Positions 38,701-47,367 of a DNA stretch of 64,000 nt are shown here, piece after piece (within the stretch, counting starts at the first letter, position 1; every line of letters begins with the position of its first letter). The stretch is from Amphiura filiformis (lineage: Eukaryota > Echinodermata > Ophiuroidea > Amphilepidida > Amphiuridae): the NCBI RefSeq assembly GCF_039555335.1, contig NW_027305509.1, positions 434,001 through 498,000 on the forward strand, given 5' to 3'. The notes under the pieces were generated by a model, which worked only from the letters and a program-made list of their open reading frames with translations, was not told where the DNA came from and did not search any database. A program made the translations under genes and the position numbers.

Positions 38701-41700
38701 TTATTTTGCGTCCCCCTCCCACCATAAACAATGACCGCCCCCTTATCTTTCTATTACAGTATACCATCAAAGTAGAAATGAAGAGGCCGCTGCTAGCTAA
38801 GGACCTTGGTAAAACAGTAGAGTTTATTTTGGAATATAAAGATCAGAAGGAGAAAGCACAGCCTAAAGCAGTTCCATTCACAATAACACCAGAGTCATTA
38901 CAGAATGTTAAAGATGTAAGTATCCTTTTCACATCGGTGTCGACTGCAGACAACAAGTTCCAAATTTTCTTTAAAATTTCAAAAATGTCAGAATTGTGCA
39001 TTTCCATGACCATATTTGGAATCAGCTTGAAAAATGCATTAAAATGAGTACAAACAAGTCTAGTATTGGTTTAAATGCCCATCACTTTTTAAAACTGACA
39101 GTGATTGTATTGGTCTGATTCTCTGATAACATCCCCTCTGAAAATGGTGTATTCTCATGGTCCAGGCAACCAATTATAAATTAAATACAAGGAGAGTGGA
39201 ATTAAATCTGAATGAATCTTAAGATGTTACCAATTCAATTCATTATTATGTTTTGATGAAACCAATTGTGTGAAAATATTGGATCCAACACAATAATGAT
39301 AAAATTGGATGCTTTGGAGTTTTAAAATATTGGACTCAACTACGTCTCGTCCAATATTTTAAAACTCATAGCTCGATCAATAAATATGGACTCAATCAAT
39401 CCAATTTTATATCAAACTTGGTTTGAAGTCATACCCCAGTAAGTCAGGTGGTATAGGACATGTGACGTACAAGGCTGATGAAACTAGAAGCCTGACATCC
39501 TGTTCAAAATAGACTGTTAGCAGTTACAAATTGAAAAACAATATTCTTACAGTTCGGTGCTTTGACACAACATTACACATTTAGAATTGTTTGTGAAGAT
39601 TTCATGATTATGTGTTAATCCAATGGCGACGTCAAAAATGGCGATATCACATCTGACACCCCCTGCCAGTAAGTTACCACCGCCGGGAATTGAACCTTAG
39701 ACATCATGCACCAAAGGCAAGTACCCTAACCATTAGCCTATGGAGTCCCTTCATTTCAGATTGTTAATGGTCACTGAATCTTTTCCTTTTTACAGAAGGG
39801 TGGTCTTCCAAAGTTTTGTGTGAAAGGTAGATTAGACTCCGCCATATGCTGCATCAAGAATCCCTTGACAGGCCATGTAGTAATAGAGCAGTGTGATGCA
39901 CCAATTAAATCTGTGGAAATACAACTTGTTAGAGTGGAAACATGTGGCTGTGCAGAAGGCTATGCTAGAGATGGTAAGTGACAAATAACTTCAGATGATG
40001 TCAAAGGTCAGACTTAAATACTTTTATGATAGCTCATTCAGTGATGTTGATAGGCATTGGATGGAAGGTTTTGTCCATTTATATTTATATGTGTATATAC
40101 ATGTATTCACTGCTGTGTTTAAGCTCCACATGCATGATAATTAATTGACAAGAATCAAATATCAAGAAGCAATCATACAGAATTTGTCACTCATTGAACA
40201 ACAGCTTTTTTCCCTCTTTTGGGCAAAAAACTTTGACTGTCCAAAGATGAGTGCAATACACAGATTTATTGGTTGAGCTATCAGTATTTCAAATATTGGG
40301 TGAAACAAAGCCAAGCACAATATTAATTGTTACAACCAGAAGGCGAGATCAATAAATTGGTGTATAAAACCCAAGGCCTAGGCCCTGTAAATTTTGTGTT
40401 CACTTTGAAATTAGAAAAAACATACAAGACTTTGAAACATACATGTACATGTATTACAAAGAAATAGTATTTATTGAAGGTGAGTGTATCTGGAGGTCAT
40501 AATGCATTTCAAGTTTAACATCATATTCATGCTATTTGATTTTCAGCTACAGAAATCCAGAACATCCAGATAGGTGAAGGCGATGTGTGTAGAGGGCTGA
40601 CTATTCCTATCTATATGGTGTTCCCTAGACTCTTCACATGTCCTACGTTAGCAACTAGTAATTTCAAAGTTGGTAAGTTTGTGTAGAGGGCTGACTATCC
40701 CCATCTATATGGTGTTCCCTAGGCTCTTCACGTGTCCTACGTTAGCAACTAGTAATTTCAAAGTTGGTATTAAAGTGTGTGTAGAGGGCTGACTATCCCC
40801 ATCTATATGGTGTTCCCTAGGCTCTTCATGTGTCTTACGTTAGCAACTAGTAATTTCAAAGTTGGTATTAAAGTGTGTGTAGAGGGCTGACTATCCCCAT
40901 GTATATGGTGTTCCCTAGGCTCTTCACGTGTCCTACTTTAGCAACTAGTAATTTCAAAGTTGGTAAGTGTGTGTAGAGGGCTGACTCTCCCCATGTATAT
41001 GGTGTTCCCTAGGCTCTTCACGTGTCCTACTTTAGCAACTAGTAATTTCAAAGTTAGTAAGTGTGTGTAGAGGGCTGACTATCCCTATCTATATGGTGTT
41101 CCCTAGGCTCTTCACGTGTCCTACGTTAGCAACTAGTAATTTCAAAGTCGGTAAGTGTGTGTAGAGGGCTGACTATCCCCATCTATATGGTGTTCCCTAG
41201 GCTCTTCACGTGTCCTACGTTAGCAACTAGTAATTTCAAAGTCGGTAAGTGTGTGTAGAGGGCTGACTATCCCCATCTATATGGTGTTCCCTAGGCTCTT
41301 CACGTGTCCTATGTTAGCAACTAGTAATTTCAAAGTCGGTAAGTGTGTGTAGAGGACTGACTCTCCCCATGTATATGGTGTTCCCTAGGCTCTTCACATG
41401 TCCTACTTTAGCAACTAGTAATTTCAAAGTTAGTAAGTGTGTGTAGAGGGCTGACTATCCCTATCTATATGGTGTTCCCTAGGCTCTTCACGTGTCCTAC
41501 GTTAGCAACTAGTAATTTCAAAGTCGGTAAGTGTGTGTAGAGGGCTGACTATCCCCATCTATATGGTGTTCCCTAGGCTCTTCACGTGTCCTACGTTAGC
41601 AACTAGTAATTTCAAAGTTGGTAAGTTTGTGTAGAGGGCTGACTATCCCCATCTATATGGTGTTCCCTAGGCTCTTCACGTGTCCTACGTTAGCAACTAG

Positions 41701-44700
41701 TAATTTCAAAGTCGGTAAGTGTGTGTAGAGGGCTGACTATCCCCATCTATATGGTGTTCCCTAGGCTCTTCACGTGTCCTACGTTAGCAACTAGTAATTT
41801 CAAAGTTGGTAAGTGTGTGTAGAGGGCTGACTATCCCCATCTATATGGTGTTCCCTAGGCTCTTCACGTGTCCTACTTTAGCAACTAGTAATTTCAAAGT
41901 TGGTAAGTGTGTGTAGAGGGCTGACTATCCCCATCTATATGGTGTTCCCTAGGCTCTTCACGTGTCCTACTTTAGCAACTAGTAATTTCAAAGTCGGTAA
42001 GTGTGTGTAGAGGGCTGACTATCCCCATCTATATGGTGTTCCCTAGGCTCTTCATATGTCCTACGTTAGCAACTAGTAATTTCAAAGTCGGTAAGTGTGT
42101 GTAGAGGGCTGACTATCCCCATGTATATGGTGTTCCCTAGGCTCTTCACGTGTCCTACGTTAGCAACTAGTAATTTCAAAGTCGGTAAGTGTGTGTAGAG
42201 GGCTGACTATCCCCATGTATATGGTGTTCCCTAGGCTCTTCATGTGTCCTACGTTAGCAACTAGTAATTTCAAAGTTGGTAAGTTTGTGTAGAGGGCTGA
42301 CTATCCCTATCTATATGGTGTTCCCTAGGCTCTTCACGTGTCCTACGTTAGCAACTAGTAATTTCAAAGTTGGTAAGTGTGTGTAGAGGGCTGACTATCC
42401 CTATCTATATGGTGTTCCCTAGGCTCTTCACGTGTCCTACGTTAGCAACTAGTAATTTCAAAGTTGGTAAGTGTGTGTAGAGGGCTGACTATCCCTATCT
42501 ATATGGTGTTCCCTAGGCTCTTCACGTGTCCTACGTTAGCAACTAGTAATTTCAAAGTTGGTAAGTGTGTGTAGAGGGCTGACTATCCCTATCTATATGG
42601 TGTTCCCTAGACTCTTTACTTGTCCTACGTTAGCAACTAGTAATTTCAAAGTTGGTAAGTGTGTGTAGAGGGCTGACTATCCCCATGTATATGGTGTTCC
42701 CTAGACTCTTTACTTGTCCTACGTTAGCAACTAGTAATTTCAAAGTTGGTAAGTGTGTGTAGAGGGCTGACAATCCCCATCTATATGGTGTTCCCTAGAC
42801 TCTTTACTTGTCCTACATTAGCAACTAGTAATTTTAAAGTTGGTAAGTGTGTGTAGAGGGCTGACTATCCCCATGTATATGGTGTTCCCTAGACTCTTTA
42901 CTTGTCCTACGTTAGCAACTAGTAATTTCAAAGTTGGTAAGTGTGTGTAGAGGGCTGACAATCCCCATCTATATGGTGTTCCCTAGACTCTTTACTTGTC
43001 CTACATTAGCAACTAGTAATTTTAAAGTTGGTAAGTGTGTGTAGAGGGCTGACTATTCCTATCTATATGGTGTTCCCTAGACTCTTTACTTGTCCTACAT
43101 TAGCAACTAGTAATTTTAAAGTTGGTAAGTGTGTGTGAGGGCTGACTATCCCCATGTATATGGTGTTCCCTAGACTCTTTACTTGTCCTACATTAGCAAC
43201 TAGTAATTTCAAAGTTGGTAAGTGTGTGTAGAGGGCTGACAATCCCCATCTATATGGTGTTCCCTAGACTCTTTACTTGTCCTACATTAGCAACTAGTAA
43301 TTTTAAAGTTGGTAAGTGTGTGTAGAGGGCTGACTATTCCCATCTATATGGTGTTCCCTAGACTCTTTACTTGTCCTACATTAGCAACTAGTAATTTTAA
43401 AGTTGGTAAGATGAGAAGACATTATGTTTCCAGTTGTACATTGGACTATTCCAGTTAAAATCCATACACCCCATATGAAATACATGAACTTAATCTCCCA
43501 CACAGGGAGTGCAGATTTCAAATTGAGTCACATATTCAGGCAACCTCGTTTGAAATCTACACCATCTGTGTGGGAGATTAAGGTGATGTTTTCCGTAGGG
43601 GTGTATGAATTTCAACTGGAATAACGTACCCATATTTAGCTGATTATAATTTGGTTCGCATCAAGTTCGATAGTGACGTACATGCGTATTTCGCTCGCCG
43701 CAGTATCGAATCGCTCGCGTAAAGTTAAACGCCCTGAGTGTACACACACACGTAGAGGGGCGGTTTGTCAGCACGCTTGCGGCGCAACCGCGAAAAAGCA
43801 TTTACGTCACTACCGAATTTTGAGTGAACCAAATTATAGGAATAAATTTCTTTTAAGCTTTTTTAGTGTGGTGGGGCCCTGGTTAGTGGCATCATGCATG
43901 ACCATACAGGGTGTCCCAGAAAAAATTACCGAGTGAATGAAATTGAACGTAAGTCGAGAAATAGACATCAGAGTCAAAAAATTTAAAATGTAGCGCATAG
44001 CCTATTTTATTGTGCATCACATGTGAAGTTTTTATTTGATTCGGTTGACTGGTTGCGAAGATATTATCAATTACATAATGCGTGCATTAATGCAGTTCAT
44101 TCCAAGTTTGATCAACAGTCGCTTTTTCATACTCGCTCACCGCTTCCTAAAGATTGCGTGTCTCAATAAATTGAGTTCACATTATATATTTTGTAATCCG
44201 ACGGTGTTATATGTTATTCATGCTTTCACTGAAGATGAATAACAGTTTGTCCGAGAAAACTTTGATTTCTGCAATTGGAAGCTTTCCAACTTTAATTCTT
44301 CAGGTTGCGCAACTATGTTATATTTTAACTTTTCAAAGAACATTTGAGTCAAGAATGACAATGATCAAGTGCTCACAGTTTTACTTGTGGTTTTTGATAC
44401 CATGCAACATTAATATTGAAATTTAAACTTTGCATTACAATCTTTTGGAAATATTCCAAAACCGTTAATGTTTGCGAGAATTTGTTTAAGCCACCTGGAA
44501 TACTTTATGCAATAATTCTTTATGCAACATTGATATCAACATTAACGAAAAAAGATATTTACAAGTACCGAGCATCATCTTACATGCAAGCTTTCATTTT
44601 CAATATCGTGCAGGTTTTCAAATTTGAGCGAAACGTAATTAAATGTTTTGCAAGAAATAGAATGTTTAAAAAGAACAAAAAGGATTTCACAGAACAAATT

Positions 44701-46274
44701 ATGAAGCCGGCCCATTGACAGTTAACCAATAGTGTGCATTGTGTTGAATGATCTTTCTTTCAAACTTGGAATGAAGTGAATTGACGCATGCGTTATGTAA
44801 TCGCTCATTTCTTCGCAATCAGTCAACCAATTCCAGTAAAATTGACATATAATGCAGAATAAGATGGGCTACACGCTGATTTTTAGATTATTAGATTTTG
44901 ATGTCTATTTCTCGAATTACGCCCAAATTCATTCGCCCGGTAATTTTTTCTGGGACACCCTGTATGTCTCAAAAAAATCCTAAACAAGTATTTGCGAGTA
45001 CTGAAAATGCACTCCTTAAAGTATAATAAGTGTCATTTCCCACCTGAAACAAGTATTGGCATTGATACATTCAAACGAAATCTAGTCCAATTTTATTTTG
45101 ATTTCTGTGCCTGTGTGTGTACGAATCAGAACTGGGGACGTCAGTGTACAGCCAAAATAACCTAGGAATACCTTCTTTTCAACTGTACGGACCCTAAATA
45201 TATCTTTTTCAGCTTTTTTTGTTTTTGATACCCTATTCATGATTACATATAGTACCTGATCATGAATAATATACCCTTTTTAAGTGCATCTTTGGTCACG
45301 TATGATACCCCCTAATCAAAGATTGGGCTTCAGCGGACTAATCCATTTAAAGTCCACTCCCATAGTGGAAGATTTTGGAAATATCTTCCACAGGGGAAGA
45401 ATGAATATGAAATGGAAGTAGCACATTAAACTCATTCTCTCTCTCTGGAAGATTCAGGTTGAATCTTTGTCAGATGGTGCATGGAATTTAAAGTTGCCTA
45501 ATGTGCTCATTCCATTTGAAATTCATAGTCGATCCCCATGCAGAATATTTTCCAAAATCTTCCACAGGGGGAGTGTAGATTTTAAATGGATTAACGGATG
45601 GGGTATGAATGTTTGGACAGTATTCATTGTGGGACATTAGAGCACATCAGCCCGGCACATCAGACATCGAATTGCATTCTGAATACGAAGAATGTCCTTC
45701 TGATATCAAATAATTTTGATTTTTGAAATTTGCAATGTAATACACATTTTATGGCAAATCATTAAAAATTGATATTTAACAGTACTGGAAGTAAACTTTA
45801 TAAATCTGATGATTTATACTAGTCTTGAAGTGTATGTAGGTGGGATGAAAAGCCGACGATCAATTGAAAATTTTGACCTTTTCTTATTGAAGATATGGAT
45901 TTTTTCCCCCAAACACCAAAAAAATTAGGTCTTTTTGTGCAAAAAAAATCCATATCTTCAATATGAAAGGTCAAAATTTTCAACTGATCGTCAGCTTTTC
46001 CTCCCAACTACATACAACTTAAGAATATATCATTAGATTTATAAAATTTACTTCAAGAACTGTTATATATCAAAAATGTGAAAAATATCAAATTTTAATA
46101 ATTTGTCATAATATTTGGATTGGTTACACAGATGAATAAATCATGTAATTAACAATGATTTTAACCAATCACATTTGTTGTTTTATTTCAGAATTTGAAA
46201 TCAACTTAGTGGTGGTACTACATGATGATCATCTCATTACAGAGAACTTTCCCATCAAGCTGACAAGATTTTGA
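32673..46274 (+). CDS. VPS26C: VPS26C (DSCR3), Retriever complex subunit, 7 coding exons
   Basis: Spliced CDS join(32673..32732, 36293..36436, 38059..38208, 38760..38915, 39796..39973, 40547..40672, 46192..46274): 897 nt, 298 residues plus stop, close to the roughly 297 residues of vertebrate VPS26C. Every junction is GT-AG and the frame closes exactly (intron phases 0,0,0,0,1,1). The product is an arrestin-fold VPS26 paralogue. Recognisable family stretches are GVVVVASKSDVQHQGITLT (exon 2), GKTEIPFELPL and YETYHGVFVNVQ (exon 3), LLAKDLGKTVEF (exon 4), VRVETCGCAEGYARD (exon 5), PIYMVFPRLFTCPTL (exon 6) and DHLITENFP (exon 7). In animals VPS26C joins VPS35L and VPS29 in Retriever, which with SNX17, the CCC complex and WASH recycles integrins and other cargo from endosomes. 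Two exons have amplified splice boundaries (listed separately). The 5' end is 589 bp from the satellite. Confidence 0.95.
33198..33437 (+). repeat. Dispersed repeat, copy in intron 1
   Basis: Shares tgtttacaaacagagaggta, then cacaatag, ggattaaaaagctgt, ttgccatcaagatttc and ctgggactg in the same order as 36,752-37,003. Roughly 240 bp of moderately diverged interspersed repeat of unknown family. Confidence 0.75.
33439..33532 (+). repeat. Satellite-monomer relative behind a G/C hairpin (1)
   Basis: A hairpin-forming segment ctgagggggatgtgcccccc is followed by gcaaaatgaagacc and then attgaagccatttgctggac, which resembles one diverged 48-bp satellite monomer (aaaatgaagg, attgaagtcatttggtg). Confidence 0.65.
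33653..33742 (+). repeat. Satellite-monomer relative behind a G/C hairpin (2)
   Basis: The best preserved relative: gtctgaggggggatgttccc with cctctcag, then gcaaatgaagg and ccaattgaagccatttggtg, then a gatattgacac tail. Against the satellite unit the main difference is loss of the gaaggc stretch. Confidence 0.75.
33787..33832 (+). repeat. Satellite-monomer relative (3)
   Basis: gaaaatgaaggcccaatc followed by aaagcctttcttggaccatt. It is more diverged than the neighbouring copies and has no hairpin in front. Confidence 0.5.
34216..34284 (+). repeat. Satellite-monomer relative (4)
   Basis: ggtgtctgagggggaaattt, then acaaaatgaaggtccac and ttgaagccatttggtgcatc. A single unit in the same orientation as the array. 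Confidence 0.65.
34330..36024. mobile_element. TTAAGGG-ended fold-back element, split by a nested insertion
   Basis: The left end ttaagggctggggtatgaac leads into acatcagacatatcgaattg, and the right half is its inverse (caattcgatatgtctgatgt near 35,945) ending tatatcccttaa at 36,024. The arms are about 300 bp, so most of the element is inverted repeat. The same family recurs at 45,591, 47,368 and 48,834. A separate 1.0-kb element sits in its centre. It lies within VPS26C intron 1. No transposase is visible. Confidence 0.8.
34627..35640. mobile_element. Nested 1.0-kb TIR element with ATTG duplication
   Basis: The ends ggccgtgtgtcctgaactcg and cgaattcaagatgcacgacc are imperfect inverted repeats, and ATTG flanks both sides (34,623-34,626 and 35,641-35,644). 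Removing the element restores the host element's usual attgaagat sequence. The interior holds short pieces of other repeats such as tacagggtgtcccaaagta near 34,994. No coding sequence was seen. Confidence 0.65.
36293..36436 (+). CDS. VPS26C: VPS26C exon 2
   Basis: Acceptor tttaatattcag|gac, donor ctcaaa|gtaagt. It codes residues 21-68 (DTLAGVV to FYNSLK), including the family stretch VQHQGITLTVDGSVNLQLS. Phase 0 at both ends. Confidence 0.95.
36520..36723. mobile_element. 204-bp TIR MITE in intron 2
   Basis: The left end tagaggttgtgcatatgacg and right end ttcacgcacaacctcta form inverted repeats of about 14 bp, flanked by TA. Non-coding. Confidence 0.6.
36752..37003 (+). repeat. Dispersed repeat, copy in intron 2
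   Basis: Second copy of the intron 1 repeat, in the same orientation, with small insertions such as aaaagacctgtctaaatgg. Confidence 0.75.
37044..37471. mobile_element. 428-bp TIR element in intron 2
   Basis: The left arm, from tttatatacttcattaatat through ttcattgattggttaaaag, is inverted on the right as cttttaaccaatcaatgaac through ttaattaagtatataaaa, about 46 bp. The interior contains a short tandem of agccgtaaatagtacctc units near 37,130-37,220. Confidence 0.7.
37471..37637. mobile_element. 167-bp palindromic element in intron 2
   Basis: The arms caaatatatactgcc plus ttctggttaaaactatgg on the left pair with ccatagttttaaccagaac plus ggcagtatatatttg on the right. A central hairpin ctattttcc/ggaaaatag surrounds gggctgcgccct. 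It abuts the preceding TIR element directly. Confidence 0.75.
38059..38208 (+). CDS. VPS26C: VPS26C exon 3
   Basis: Acceptor gtttttacag|cca, donor gtccag|gtatga. It codes residues 69-118, including KPGKIPAGKTEIPFELPL and LYETYHGVFVNVQ, which are strongly conserved in the family. Confidence 0.95.
38268..38305. repeat. Fragment of the caggcatgagaat family
   Basis: caggcatgagaattttcagg followed by the palindromic stretch cttttgcctgaattcaggca, in intron 3 just before the exon 4 acceptor block. Related ends occur at 53,471, 53,622 and 57,955. Confidence 0.5.
38366..38759 (+). repeat. Three extra copies of intron 3 end plus exon 4 start
   Basis: Three tandem duplicates of 123, 129 and 123 bp precede the full exon 4. 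Each contains a pyrimidine-rich tract (cccttatctttctattacag or close) and the first part of the exon (KVEMK..LLAK.LGKTVEFIL), but not the exon's 3' part or a donor. All unit lengths are multiples of three and no stop interrupts the frame through the whole block, so every acceptor joins exon 3 in frame. The copy at 38,508 has 6 extra bases after the acceptor. The copy at 38,637 is the most diverged (RFFLVKDISKTGEF). The segment may be spliced out, or included as extra modules. Confidence 0.9.
38760..38915 (+). CDS. VPS26C: VPS26C exon 4 (canonical acceptor)
   Basis: Acceptor ctattacag|tat, donor aaagat|gtaagt. It codes residues 119-170 (YTIKVEMKRPLLAKDL to ITPESLQNVKD), which aligns over its whole length with the vertebrate protein. 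Three upstream acceptors at 38,385, 38,508 and 38,637 open onto the same frame and would lengthen the exon by 375, 252 or 123 nt. The shortest form is chosen because it matches the family length. Confidence 0.85.
39243..39414. repeat. Dispersed repeat with internal palindrome (copy 1)
   Basis: Begins ttattatgttttgatgaaac and ends atccaattttatatca. The central arms gttttaaaatattggactc and ccaatattttaaaactc are inverted. A close copy lies at 56,702-56,902. It is in VPS26C intron 4. Confidence 0.75.
39650..39752 (-). mobile_element. tRNA-derived SINE fragment
   Basis: On the minus strand, a tRNA-like segment with an A-box-like taggctaatggttagg (complement of 39,725-39,740) and a perfect B-box match ggttcaattcc (complement of 39,686-39,696), about 33 bp apart. 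No intact acceptor stem or cloverleaf is evident, so it reads as a SINE head or tRNA pseudogene and not a functional tRNA. Confidence 0.5.
39796..39973 (+). CDS. VPS26C: VPS26C exon 5
   Basis: Acceptor cctttttacag|aag, donor gagatg|gtaagt. It codes residues 171-229 plus one base, including VEIQLVRVETCGCAEGYARD, a near-identical family signature. Confidence 0.95.
40547..40672 (+). CDS. VPS26C: VPS26C exon 6
   Basis: Acceptor ttgattttcag|cta, donor aagttg|gtaagt. It completes residue 230 and codes to the first base of residue 272 (TEIQNIQIGEGDVCRGL, then PIYMVFPRLFTCPTLATSN). Reading past this donor reaches a stop within a few codons (gtaag ttt gtg tag in frame), so the first donor is the only one giving full-length protein. 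The last 90 or so bases plus the donor are the founder of the adjoining 94-bp minisatellite. Confidence 0.93.
40580..43410 (+). repeat. 94-bp minisatellite made from exon 6 end and its splice donor
   Basis: About 30 tandem copies (counting the exon itself) of a 94-bp unit. Each runs from gtgtgtagagggctgact through ctatatggtgttccctag and ttagcaactagtaatttc to aaagttggtaag. The period is 94 bp at most steps, for example donors at 41,151, 41,245 and 41,339. About 28 units keep a gtaag donor-like site, and units two and three have gtatta instead. Later units (from about 42,600) share ctagactctttacttgtcc, a separate sublineage. The unit is not a multiple of three and carries stops, so it is intronic decoy material and not extra protein. 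Confidence 0.95.
43446..43623. mobile_element. 178-bp palindromic MITE, family B
   Basis: attccagttaaaatccatac at the left is inverted at the right as gtatgaatttcaactggaat. Inner arms aatctcccacacagg and tgtgtgggagatt also pair. Related copies or pieces lie near 54,650, 55,483, 57,165 and 60,938. It begins 36 bp after the last exon-6-derived minisatellite unit. Confidence 0.8.
43907..44962. mobile_element. 1,056-bp long-TIR element with TA duplication
   Basis: The ends cagggtgtcccagaaaaaat and attttttctgggacaccctg are inverted and flanked by TA on both sides. Inverted homology continues for about 200 bp on each side, including cggttgactggttgcgaaga against its inverse at 44,811-44,828. The CAGGGTGTCCC ends and TA target suggest a Tc1/mariner-type non-autonomous element (inference). 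The open frames inside (the longest is 100 codons at 44,416) match no transposase motif I recognise. Confidence 0.8.
45341..45593. mobile_element. 253-bp fold-back element
   Basis: taatccatttaaagtccact with tggaagattttggaaatat on the left pairs with atattttccaaaatcttcca and gtagattttaaatggatta on the right. It lies directly against a TTAAGGG-family element. VPS26C intron 6. Confidence 0.75.
45591..46118. mobile_element. TTAAGGG-family fold-back element, right end lost
   Basis: Left part ttaacggatggggtatgaat, gacattagagcacatcag and gaagtgtatgtaggtgggat. Centre gatatggattttttccccca against aaatccatatcttcaatatg. The right arm stops near ttgtcataatatttgg without the terminal ccctta. It ends about 75 bp before VPS26C exon 7. 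Confidence 0.75.
46192..46274 (+). CDS. VPS26C: VPS26C exon 7 (terminal)
   Basis: Acceptor ttttatttcag|aat. It completes residue 272 and codes EFEINLVVVLHDDHLITENF then PIKLTRF and a TGA stop at 46,272-46,274. The end matches the vertebrate C-terminus (DHLITENFPLKLCRI in human). Confidence 0.94.
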
Positions 46275-46337
46275 TATGTTTGCATGGATACAATCACTTC
46301 AAATGAACATTCCATATACCATAACAGATGGACATAA

Positions 46338-46542
46338 TAGAGGTCTTCAGCCTTTCGCCATCTTGTGGGTAAAAATGATCTGCGTGTTCATGCGTCGGAC
46401 ACTACACGCATGGCGCAGCTTGCCACGCAGTTGTTATCACACATCAACGCGGTGATTTTGCTGTTCACGCATGGAGATCGAACGAACATCACAGCATGTA
46501 CCCACAAGATGGCGGCATATGACGTCACGCTGACGGCCTCTA
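46338..46542. mobile_element. 205-bp MITE in the VPS26C 3' region
   Basis: The ends tagaggtcttcagc and gctgacggcctcta are inverted, and inner arms cgccatcttgtgggta and tacccacaagatggcg pair perfectly over 16 bp. It begins 64 bp after the VPS26C stop codon, so it is probably inside the 3' UTR. Unusually GC-rich for the area. Confidence 0.75.
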
Positions 46543-46608
46543 TACTCTCTAATCTGAGCTTGACACTTGAAAATATATAACTTGAACAAGGAAATTATTT
46601 AATTAAAT

Positions 46609-46845
46609 GTGACGCAGCACATCAAGAGGGGGGACTTTGCAGGTTAAGTCAATTTTGAGTATTTTTGCTTTGAAAGCATTTTGCAAGCTTTAAAATGGCA
46701 CCTCATTTGCTCAAATTAATCAAGGCATTCATAGTCAATTGTATCCCAAATTCTTATTATTTTCCTTATTTTTTTCTGTCTATTTTAATCTATATCTTGA
46801 AAAGCACTCTGCCACAAAGTCCCCCCTTTTGATGTGCTGCATCAC
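46609..46845. mobile_element. 237-bp MITE, second downstream of VPS26C
   Basis: The left end gtgacgcagcacatcaagag plus gggggactttg is inverted as caaagtccccccttttgatg plus tgctgcatcac at the right, about 30 bp with few mismatches. Confidence 0.8.
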
Positions 46846-46938
46846 AACCATACATGGACTAACTAAATCCCAATCACACCACCAATTAATGAATTTGAGT
46901 TATAATGCACTCACTATTGTTACCACCATGGTGTGAAA

Positions 46939-47181
46939 CGACTATAGCTAAAATAATAGTTTCTCGATCATGAGAGCTCAATAGGCACGCAATGACAATT
47001 GCGTCGGCGTACAACGCCACGTACAACGCCTACCACACACGCCATGAGTTGCGCTGCATTTTCCTGTATGTGCACAATCGATCATGCTATCGTGTCATTC
47101 CACTAAACTTGCGACATTACGCAGTGCACGCAGTACATTCATACTCTCATGATCGAGAAACTATTACTTTAGCTATAGTGT
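46939..47181. mobile_element. 243-bp MITE, third downstream of VPS26C
   Basis: actatagctaaaataatagt and ttctcgatcatgagag at the left; ctctcatgatcgagaaacta and ttactttagctatagtg at the right. The TIR is about 36 bp with one or two mismatches. Confidence 0.85.
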
Positions 47182-47367
47182 GTTCATCTACAAGCCACAC
47201 CTTTTATTGGAAACACTGAAGTGCATAGGCCTATGCATAAAACAAGTTGGACCGGTCATGGTTACATTTAGACCTGGTTTAACTATGGAGATGGAGAAGA
47301 AACCTTTTGGTATTTACATGCCTTATTCTATATCAGTCAGTGTGCAGCGATATTATTGAAGATCTTG

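Noticed and set aside
38226-39047. A 273-codon single open frame on the + strand starting before exon 4
   Set aside because: It includes intron 3 and intron 4 sequence around real exon 4. The apparent start lies in the intron and the tail runs past the donor at 38,916.
39661-39740. A functional tRNA gene
   Set aside because: B-box and A-box-like words are present on the minus strand, but no full cloverleaf with an acceptor stem or a clear anticodon stem can be drawn.
44036-44718. Open frames of 68-100 codons inside the long-TIR element as a transposase
   Set aside because: No DDE/DDD-like motif, helix-turn-helix or family similarity is visible, and the frames overlap inverted arms, so they are probably chance.
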